From: Diploptera punctata
Taxonomy: Eukaryota > Arthropoda > Insecta > Blattodea > Blaberidae
DNA: 64,000 bases
Assembly: GCA_030220185.1 (NCBI GenBank)
Contig: JASPKZ010007795.1
Location: 2,535,001-2,599,000, forward strand
Direction: 5' to 3'
Part shown: piece by piece, positions 56,412-64,000 of the stretch
Layout of the letters: the number at the start of each line of letters is the position of its first letter
Numbering within the stretch: the first letter of the stretch is position 1
Made by a program: the position numbers and the translations under genes
The notes under the pieces: model-generated
Database searches by the model: none
The model's input: only the letters and a program-made list of their open reading frames with translations
Told to the model about the DNA's origin: nothing

Positions 56412-56665
56412 TAATTAAGTTGAATATTCTTCTTCTTCTTCTTCCTTCCAAGTATTAGGCCAAGGCCTGTTACGATCCTATAGAAAATTTTCCCTCCAGC
56501 GTTTCATAGGACGGCCCAGTGATCTTCATCCTCTTGGTATATAATTATAAACAGCTTTGGGGATCCGATTTGAACTCATTCTTTCAAGATGGTGTTTCCA
56601 ATTTAGTTGGTACTGTTTAATATATTCCAAAATTGGCGTAGTCTTCAATTCTTTCAAGATATCGG
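56412..56665 (-). mobile_element. LINE C-terminal fragment
   Basis: Minus: ILKELKTTPILEYIKQYQLN, WKHHLERMSSNRIPK, GRPMKRWRENF and NRPWPNTWK, the standard C-terminus of an insect LINE. Confidence 0.72.
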
Positions 56666-56729
56666 TGTTAATTATATATTAATTTTGAATAATACCTCAA
56701 CGGAATACATCATGAATATTATAAAAGTA

Positions 56730-56945
56730 GATAATATATTTGCCGCCATTTGCAAGATAGAAGCATGGCTTCACAGCATTTGGTGGATGGGAATTACAAT
56801 GTATATAGAGAAGGATTTGCGTTTAGATCGGTACTTGCTCAGGTAGCTCAGTTGGTAGAGCACTTGGTCTAGAGAACCAAGGGTCCCGGGTTCAAGTCCC
56901 GGTCTGAGCGTATAATTTTCTCTTCAAATAGATAAATATATATTT
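56730..56945 (+). repeat. tRNA-headed repeat T1
   Basis: Spacer from GCCGCCATTTGCAAGATAG, tRNA-like 56837-56909 (73 nt), tail TAATTTTCTCTTCAAATA. Confidence 0.82.
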
Positions 56946-57234
56946 TTATTTCCTTTATTTTGAGTGTTAGAGAGGGACCTACATTTTCTTACATGTTTAA
57001 AGGTAAAACCATTATTCGACCAATGAAAACACAATCATATATCTGGTTTGTTTACATAGTAACTGGGACTTAGCTCGGAAGAGGTATAGTTGAGAAGGAC
57101 TGATGTATCAGGTATTTATTTTAAGATTTCCCATATTTAACTATGAATTTATTTTAAGATTTTAATATTTTACTTTATAACCTCAATGGTGATTCACCAT
57201 GAATTTTAAAAGTATTGATTCCCTGTACAATTTA

Positions 57235-57391
57235 CCTCCCTCGAGTCATGTTTAATGTTATTCTCCCACCTCATTTTGGCCTACCTACTTGATGTTTTTT
57301 CTCTTGTTTTCCCTACAAGGATTTTCCATGCCTCTCTTTCATTTCCCATTCGTACCATATGTCCTGCCCATCACTGTCTTTTAGTTATTAC

Positions 57392-57395
<4 letters not shown>
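57235..57395 (-). mobile_element. LINE fragment and (ATT)n
   Basis: Words shared with 1640-1760 (TTAATGTTATTCTCCCACCT, CATGTCCTGCCCATC-like) followed by (ATT)n to 57425. Confidence 0.65.
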
Positions 57396-57422
<27 letters not shown>

Positions 57423-57533
57423 GTTGTTGCATAGGTGGTACATGGTTTAATATTTCTTTGCACTATATTAATTCTTATATTGTAGATGCCATTGTTTAAA
57501 TTGCAATTACAAAATAGCAGCAACCCAATATCA

Positions 57534-57799
57534 TAATAATTAAATGAATCGTGATTTCTTCTTACCTCATACTTCTATGTTTCTTTAAACACAGCACTGC
57601 AGTATCGCGACACGTCGTCATCATCAGCTGTTTTCACAACTTGAAAACAGCTGATGATGACGACAACGTGTCGCCGATACTGCAGTGCTGTGTTTAAAGA
57701 AACATAGAGGTATGAGGTAAGAAGAAATCATGATTCATTTAATTATTATTAATTGAACCTCATAATGTTAAAAATTCCCAAATTTAATATATAAATAAA
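57534..57799. mobile_element. Short palindromic PLE, family K
   Basis: Arms TTCTTCTTACCTCATAC...AACTTG and complement. TSD AACCCAATATCA (57522-57533, 57800-57811, 12 bp). Both arms have CAG/CTG stem I, core CTGATGA and stem II CGAC/GTCG, but GATAC in place of GAAAC and G at the cleavage position, so probably inactive. No coding. Confidence 0.83.
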
Positions 57800-58020
57800 A
57801 ACCCAATATCAGTCTTATTTTTTTTTATTAGCTGGAGTGATTTGCTTACTGAGTCACAATCTTCAGGGTGGTCTTAAGAATTTATTCATAGAGTTTGAAT
57901 GATGATAATTGTGGAGTAGTTGAAATATCTCTTGTAATATAAAAGTAAATATAAATTCACTGATAGAATTGAATATTAATTTAATGTATTTTTTGTTATT
58001 AATTGTAATTTGTGTAACAG

Positions 58021-58200
58021 GAAGAATAGAGCCTCAGTGGGCTCGCCAGTTAGCAGAAACACCTAACAATCGCTACAGTTTTGTATGCAATGCTGTGGTA
58101 GCTGTATGCAATGAAACTGATAATGATCGTCTAAACGATCTTGCTATACTTTGTGCTGAATTAACAGCATGCTGCAATTCACTCTCTGCAGAATGGTTAG
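58021..58200 (+). CDS. MED12: MED12 internal exon f
   Basis: The exon is 180 bp, phase 1 to phase 1 (acceptor GTAACAG, donor GTGAGT). It encodes [20 protein letters not shown], then [29 protein letters not shown] and SAEWLG. The next expected MED12 block (after AEWLG) is not seen up to 64000, so the following intron exceeds 5.8 kb. Confidence 0.95.
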
Positions 58201-58679
58201 GTGAGTAATTTTTCAGTGACGTTGCATTTTTCTAGAATGTTAGTAGTTAATAAAATCGGTTTTAGTTACAAATATTAAAGATTTTTCAGAAATGAAAATA
58301 TTCAAACACTAGTACTTCTGAAACTTCAAAACAAATGTTTAAATTGGTTTCAAAATGGCATATGTTATACGAGCGTTACACTACCTCAGGTAATAGCATG
58401 TCTGGATTTGATACCTGGCAGGATTGCAAGATTTTAATTGTACAATTTTCAATCTCTTGGGGTATGAGGGATGATGTATAATTTTTAATCACTAGATTGT
58501 GGATCAGATATCTGGATTAAATTTCAAATTGCTCTTAAGTGTTGAGAAGGCATGTGGTATTGTTGATATATATTTGCATATTGGATGAAGATATTGGTGC
58601 TTTTTGACAGGAGTAGACTATGTGCTGGCATTCTCATTACTACCATCATCCCTCATACAACATTCAACATAGAGCAAAA
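58201..58679. other. MED12 intron, no gene
   Basis: Nothing recognised. Confidence 0.5.
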
Positions 58680-58795
58680 TATATGCATATACTGAGGTTC
58701 AAACCCAGGATCTCTAGTTTTATACACTAGCCCTTTGCCACTGAACTATTCTAGGCCTCCAATCTAAATGCAAATTTTTCTCCTTAGGAGAAAAA
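58680..58795 (-). repeat. tRNA-headed repeat T3, diverged
   Basis: Minus tRNA-like about 58695-58760 (B-box GGTTTGAACCTCAG on the minus strand, acceptor GGCCTAG), then AATCTAAATGCAAATTTTTC. Confidence 0.6.
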
Positions 58796-58929
58796 GGTTC
58801 ACCACGTTGTACCTTCTGTGTTGTAGAACTAGGTAGTGGAAACTTTCTATAGGTTGTCCTGGGTTTGAATGCGGTTTATCTCAGCTTAAAAGTCTCTGCT
58901 CAGGGGAACTAAGGGAATACTAAAATGGT

Positions 58930-59433
58930 AAATTATATTTGAAGAGAAAAATGTTCGCCTAGACCGAGACTCGAACCCGGGACCCTTGGCTTTGGTAGCT
59001 CAGTTGGTAGAGCACTTGGCCCGGAAAGCCAATGGTCCCGGGTTCGAGTCTCGGTCTAGGCGAAAATTTTTCTCTTCAAATATAATTTATCTTTCAATGA
59101 GAAATGTTAAATCAATAATAAAAACATCATTTGAAGCTTTACTAGCTTTATAAAGTAATGTTAAATTCCCAATAAATGTCTTCTTAACTAAGAAGCCGCC
59201 ATTTGCAAAGATAGAAGCAATGGTTTCAAAAGCATTTGACGATAGGGAATTACGACGTATATAAAGAGAAAAATTTGCATCTATATCATAACTCGCCTCG
59301 GTAGCTCAGTTGGTAGAGCACTTGGCCCGGAAAGCCAAGGGTCCCAGGTTCGAGTCTCGGTCTAGGCGAAAATTTTTCTCTTCAAATATAATTTATCTTT
59401 CAATGAGAAATGTTAAATCAATAATAAAAACAT
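58930..59433. repeat. tRNA-headed repeat T2, inverted plus tandem
   Basis: A minus tRNA-like fragment (from 58957) joins a plus copy (ending 59061), followed by a full spacer and a second plus copy (59295-59367), 306 bp on. TSD TACTAAAATGGT (58918-58929, 59434-59445, 12 bp): the whole compound structure was inserted as one unit. Confidence 0.92.
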
Positions 59434-59445
59434 TACTAAAATGGT

Positions 59446-59862
59446 TTTCACTCAAAATGAAAGCACTAAGTAAATTTAAGGAAATGTTTTCACTGTTTAT
59501 TTAAAAATATAGTTATTTTAGTGATTATGAAACTTGTATTTATCCTTTTCACATTTGGTAATATGTGACCATTATCAATAGAAAAGCTAATTAGTATTGG
59601 TGACTCAATCACATAACTTAAGTTATGCAAAATATATTATTTTGAATTAAAATTCGCTGCACATATATTTCTGCTAATATGTTGTCAAATGATGCACTAT
59701 TCTTTCTTTTATCATTTAATTTTACTTAATATTTTACAAGATACGTGCGACCATTATTTTATTGACTCGTTGCCATGACTGTTTGAAGTGCACTGCCCAG
59801 ATCATGAAGGATCTCCTTCCCAGAATTCAATATTATTTTTAAGTCAATTCAAATGTGATTGA
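59446..59862. other. AT-rich intron, no gene
   Basis: Nothing recognised. Confidence 0.5.
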
Positions 59863-59866
59863 TTAA

Positions 59867-61175
59867 CACATTGGTGACCGACTGCTGTGCGTTCCATCCA
59901 CCGCTGCTGGACCGGACATTTCTGTCAGTAGCGTGGACTTTTAAATTTTAAACCGCGCTAGCACAGTGTGATTTTTACATCAATATATTTACAGTCAATA
60001 ACAATATTGCATAAGTAAATCTTTATTAGTGTTCTCATCAGATCTTCTAGTAGAAATTGAGGGTTTGATAGCGTTATAAACATTTCCCTTTATTTAAAGG
60101 CACAGGGCAAAAGAGCATATCTAGCGAGTTTCTTTTCTTGTGTTCACTAAAAACGTGGAAAGGTTTGGAAGGTTTTTTTTTCAGACACAGTTGGTGTTAA
60201 TTTATGTTTCTATATGTCTCAGCCTTCTTGGTGGGTCTTGACATGGTGTCCTTTTCACTCTGTCTTCCCTCCTCTTTCCTGTCATCTGTTCCTAATTTTA
60301 TGACTGCCAAACAAGAGGCTGTTTCAAGCAAAAAACTTCTGTTTGACATATTGTTGTTAGGATTTTGAAATTTATAGACCCAAAAAGCATTAGAGTGCAC
60401 AATTCACAGGCCACAATACAACTTTCTTGCTTCATTTCACTGTTTTTCTAAGGATGGAGTAATATGATAGGTACTGGTCAGCCCTGTCTACACCCTTCAC
60501 ATACTTGTTATTTCGAAGTATTCAATAGGACATTTTTACAACTTTACTCCTCCCACTCTCGTGATGCCTGATGCAATGTGTTAACCATTCTTACGTCTCT
60601 TTTATCTTTCGACGTTTGTAGCAAAAGGTCCCCCTTACTTCAAAACACACATTCTCCTGGTTTGAGTTTATTTCCTGCTTCCACAAATGATTTTGGAAGT
60701 CCTCTGTTAATCTTTATTGCTTCAGAAACTCTAGTCTTTCTTTCGAGCAAATTTTTAGCTTTAGCCACACATATAATAATTATCCTGGTACACATGATGC
60801 CACAGATATAAATTCGACTCCAGAACGCAAAATAGTGTTTCTTCTAATTTTTCCCCTCTGCAACATATATTTACAGGTTACATACGTATCCCGTAATCGC
60901 CTAACTGTCGGCATTAAAATTACATATTTCACCAGCCATCTGTCTTAAAATTGTAAACAACTCTTTCTGTAAAGTTGGCAATTTCATAAAAGAGAAGAGG
61001 GGGGTACAAAAACAACTATAGTTTATTTCACAATGAGAAAAAACAAAATTGCACGCTCCTTCAAAAGCGAAGAGGCTTGAAAAGCATAGAAAACGTAAAC
61101 ATGGAAATCTCCGTGGCCCGTCGTCTAGCGCTGGCCATTTAAACACGGAGATCTCCGTGGCCCGTCACCAATGTG
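59867..61175 (-). mobile_element. piggyBac-like DNA transposon
   Basis: Ends CACATTGGTGACCG and CGTCACCAATGTG, flanked by TTAA (59863-59866, 61176-61179), the piggyBac target. 1309 bp, internally shortened. GGAGATCTCCGTGGCCCGTC is repeated as a subterminal motif at the right. Confidence 0.92.
60190..60800 (-). pseudogene. piggyBac transposase C-terminal remnant
   Basis: Minus strand: AKNLLERKTRVSEAIKINRG, LPKSFVEAGNKLKPGECVF, then NKYVKGVDRADQYLSYYSIL-RKTVK (the GVDRADQ block), VVLWPVNCAL, FWVYKFQNPN and RSFLLETASCLAV. Stops and frameshifts throughout; the N-terminal catalytic half is gone. Confidence 0.85.
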
Positions 61176-61376
61176 TTAATAAACCTGGCAATGAGTACTA
61201 TTGGCTGACTCACTACCAAATTACCTAATCACTTCAAAATATGAGGCAGTTAATATCTCAAATTCTTAACTGATTCTAGATATATTCCAGAACTAAATAA
61301 TATTGACAACAATAACTTATATTCAATTATATGTATTTCTTCCATATTCATACTTATGTCATTTTTACTGATGTTT

Positions 61377-61385
<9 letters not shown>

Positions 61386-61431
<46 letters not shown>

Positions 61432-61435
61432 TATA
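61386..61435. repeat. (TA)n microsatellite
   Basis: TA run. Confidence 0.92.
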
Positions 61436-61499
61436 TAGATAAAATAACCCCTATTATTATTAAAATACGGATAAATATCCAGATTTATCTTATACAAAA

Positions 61500-61790
61500 A
61501 GAAATCTCTTCAAATATAATTTGTCCTTCAGTGAGAAATATTAATTTTACAATAAAAACATCAAAAAAAGAAGCTCTGCTGGCTTTATAAAGTAATGTTA
61601 AATACCCATTAAAAGTCATTTGGCATATTGAACAATTCGTAGCCTTTGGCACTCTCGGGAATTGTGTAAGAGAAAAATTTTCATTTAGATAGGAGGCCTA
61701 GGATAGCTCAGTGGCAGAGTGCTAGTGTATTATACTAGAGGTCCTGGATTCGAACCCTAGTATGGATGTAAATTTTTCTCTTAAAATATT
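61500..61790 (+). repeat. tRNA-headed repeat T3
   Basis: Spacer as in T2/T3, then tRNA-like from 61696 (GCCTAGGATAGCTCAGTGGC, B-box GATTCGAACCC) and tail AAATTTTTCTCTTAAAATAT. Confidence 0.75.
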
Positions 61791-61974
61791 ATTATTATTG
61801 TATTCCCAAATCAGTAATCCCAAACATTTTTTCATAGAATGGTCATTTTTTCGAATTGATTATCCCAAACCTGTTTTTCCAAATTCAAAGTTTCAAATAA
61901 ATATTTTCATGAAAGAATCCTTTTCAAGATTTATTTTCCAGATTTGAATTACAATTAAATAAAGAAACTTTTTC

Positions 61975-63070
61975 TACATGTAGAAGATTCCCTAAAACTG
62001 TTAAATTTACAAAGTACAAACATCAATTTTACCAAAGAAATAGAAGAAAATAAACAAATACCTTTTTTGGATCTTAAATTGGTCAGAAATGAAGAAAAAA
62101 GAAAAAATTGAATTTGAGATTTATAGGAAAGAAACTCATACAGAAAATTTTATTAAATCAACAGGGTTCAATCCAATTGGACATAAATTAGCAGCCTTCA
62201 ATAGTTTAACTCACAGATTGGTAAACTTACTCTTAAACGAAGAAGATTTCAAACAGGAGAAAAAACACATAATCAAAGTAGCTGAAAAAATGGTACACAA
62301 AAGGATAGAAAAGTATATAAAAAAAAATTATAAACAGAAGTACTCTTGAAGAAGAAAAACCACCTATGAAAAAATATAGGAAATTCACATATCACCCTTG
62401 GTTACACAATAAATTCCAAAATATATTTGAGAAGTTTAATATTAAATTAGCACCGAAAAATAACTACAGTTTAAATAAACTAATAAAAACCAACAAAAAT
62501 GAAAAAATTGATAAAAATGAAAAATCAGGAATATATCAAATTGAATGTACGGGTTGTGAAAAGATATATATAGGAAAAACAAAAAGAAACCTAAAAATTA
62601 GAACCAAAGAACACATAAGAAATATTAAAAATGGGGAAATAGAAAAACATAATATAATAAATATTTAATTTTAGGAAGTTATATTTTGAGATTATTTTAA
62701 TTATATTATTTTTAGTCTGGGCATCTTACCTCAATATTAATGTTGATTTGTTCGTGAACATGTTTCAAAACAATTCTGTTTTAACTGGGAAAGCTGACGA
62801 TAAAACAGAATTGTTTTGAAACATGTTCAAGAACAAATCAACATTAATATTGAGGTAAGATGTCCAGACTAAAAATAATATAACATAATATAAATTCAGA
62901 CACTAAATTATTAAAACAGTTAGAAAATACAAGAGCTACTACTTGGGAAAAAATCTATATTCAGAAGAACAAAAAACAGAGTTATGAATTTTGAAATACC
63001 GATGGAGCGTGACCTTGTTTAGAGGTTCTTTGGCCAACCACAGGATGGAGCTGACATCGACATCCAGAGT
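61975..63070 (+). pseudogene. PLE family H RT C-terminus and GIY-YIG
   Basis: [96 protein letters not shown]; after the nested element, TWEKIYIQKNKK-like and MNFEIPMERDLV. The GIY-YIG motif is intact; frameshifts at about 62090, 62335, 62925 and a stop at 63022. Confidence 0.82.
62658..62881. mobile_element. Short palindromic PLE nested in family H
   Basis: TSD AACATAATATAA (62646-62657, 62882-62893, 12 bp). Arms GAACATGTTTCAAAACAATT and complement, with a ribozyme at 62794-62826 (CTGACGA, T, AAAAC/GTTTT, GAAACATGTT). Confidence 0.87.
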
Positions 63071-63308
63071 GTGCAACATAAATCTAACCAGTCTGGGCAA
63101 GATACTGATGATGATAATGATATAATCGAAACATGTTCAAGAACAAATCAACATTAATATTGAGGTAAGATGTTCAGACTAAAAATAATTTAATTTAAGG
63201 AAAACAGAAGTATAGATTATCTTAGATCTATTTGAATACCATTTCACATTGTAAATGTTTGTTTTAGTATTCAGTAAAAAAATTGTGAAAATATTCAACA
63301 GTGTTGGT

Positions 63309-63642
63309 AACATACTTCATTCAGATAAAATTTAATAACTCACCTCATATGAGGTGAGTGATTAAATTTTACCTAAATGAATATACCTCATAGTGTGAAT
63401 TCCTAAAATAAGTAACATACTTCAAATTAATATTGATTTATTCTCGAACATATTTTGATGTAATCTTCACAACATAAAATGCAACAGTTTGGGCAAGCTG
63501 ATGATGATATAAAAGATTGTATCGAAACATGTTCGAGAATAAATCAACTTTAATTTGAGTAAGATGCTTCTCAGTCTCAAAAAAGCTTGATTAAGAAGAA
63601 CCTCAAAATATTACTTCCTAAAATAAACCATAACATACTTCA
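63309..63642. mobile_element. Two minimal PLEs in series with three copies of the target
   Basis: AACATACTTCA occurs at 63309-63319, 63414-63424 and 63632-63642. Between the first two is a 94-bp palindromic element centred on CACCTCATATGAGGTG. Between the last two is a 207-bp element with a ribozyme (63498-63533: CTGATGA, T, GATA/TATC, GAAACATGTT). Confidence 0.85.
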
Positions 63643-63777
63643 GTTTGATATGAGTTTACTAGGGAATATATTAATGTTTTGGAATATCTGATTACATTAT
63701 CATCATAATATCATCATCATTATTTTTTTAGGAAGTTTTGTGATTTGAAGTTTTAAACTCCCACACTTGTACTAAAA

Positions 63778-64000
63778 GCTCTAGCGTTAGAAGCTGTGAA
63801 TAAGAGATATCCACCAGATGAATGGTTACATGTCTACACAGATGGATCTACTATTGATAACAACTCAGGATCAGGAATTACATGTGCATTATTTTCATTT
63901 TATCAACCAGCAAGATACCACACAACAAATTTTGATGCGGAAGTAACGGCTATTCTTATTTCACTCCAACAATTACTATACAGAATAAATAAATTTCAAA
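63778..64000 (+). pseudogene. Non-LTR retrotransposon RNase H domain, cut by window end
   Basis: Open reading ALALEAVNKRYPPDEWLHVY, TDGSTIDNNSGSGITC, NFDAEVTAILISLQQLL. TDGS and the E of FDAEV are the first two RNase H catalytic residues. RNase H removes the RNA strand during reverse transcription. A frameshift lies just upstream (63755-63777), and the domain continues past the window. Confidence 0.75.

Larger units (their letters stand above)
3854..58200 (+). other. MED12: MED12 gene body (six internal exons and their introns)
   Basis: Six exons translate to one continuous stretch of Mediator subunit 12, the large scaffold that, with MED13, cyclin C and CDK8, forms the Mediator kinase module in the nucleus. 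The order of conserved blocks ([89 protein letters not shown]) is the family order with nothing skipped. Intron lengths are about 13.8, 5.8, 14.9, 13.8 and 4.9 kb. All introns are GT-AG and filled with transposons. The start codon, the N-terminal exons and the C-terminal half lie outside the window. Confidence 0.95.
61975..63190 (+). mobile_element. PLE family H, with a nested short PLE
   Basis: Single plus copy: RT tail, linker and GIY-YIG to 62657, interrupted by 62658-62881, then C-terminus and ribozyme (63103-63145, core CTGATGA) and ATTGAGGTAAGATG. Confidence 0.83.

Overview
The window is eukaryotic, almost certainly insect, nuclear DNA. Its only recognisable cellular gene is MED12 (Mediator kinase-module subunit; kohtalo in flies) on the + strand. 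I find six consecutive internal exons at 3854-4012, 17783-17936, 23778-24025, 38878-39008, 52814-53101 and 58021-58200. All have AG/GT borders, and the phases fit from one exon to the next except for one extra base in the fourth exon. The introns are 5-15 kb and AT-rich. The gene continues beyond both ends of the window. Such introns, packed with young nested transposons, suggest a large-genome insect (a cockroach or termite would fit); the species cannot be proved from this sequence.

Nearly everything else is mobile DNA. The dominant class is Penelope-like elements (PLEs): reverse transcriptase plus a GIY-YIG endonuclease, in at least eight families. Most copies are head-to-head inverted dimers or short palindromic termini. 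Insertions that can be bounded have target-site duplications (TSDs) of 10-13 bp, usually 12. The PLE ends carry hammerhead ribozymes that can be drawn base by base, and two families have a U3/A8 core in place of the usual C3/G8.

A second abundant class is tRNA-headed repeats with a monomer of about 300 bp and several different tRNA-like heads (T1-T6 here). They also occur as head-to-tail dimers and head-to-head palindromes, and they also have 12-bp TSDs, so they may use the PLE machinery.

The remainder comprises four tRNA-derived SINE families (A-D), fragments of non-LTR retrotransposons, a Tc1 element (27088-28613), a mariner (54488-55797), a piggyBac relative (59867-61175), a 406-bp MITE (26335-26740), an 89-bp satellite (9381-11120), a degenerate Mutator-like(?) transposase (45470-46490) and many (TA)n tracts. 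No transposon ORF is clearly intact.

Layout: 1-3.85 kb LINE and SINE debris; 4.4-8 kb PLE dimer nested in a smaller PLE; 9.4-11.1 kb satellite; 12.3-14.2 kb second PLE type; 15-17.5 kb tRNA-headed repeats in an old element; 18.7-26.2 kb PLEs and tandem tRNA repeats; 26.3-29.3 kb DNA transposons and SINEs; 32-38.8 kb PLE dimers; 39.9-44 kb and 46.9-50.6 kb nested PLE clusters; 54.5-61.2 kb DNA transposons between tRNA repeats; 62-63.6 kb nested PLE termini; 63.8 kb onward a LINE RNase H domain cut by the window edge.
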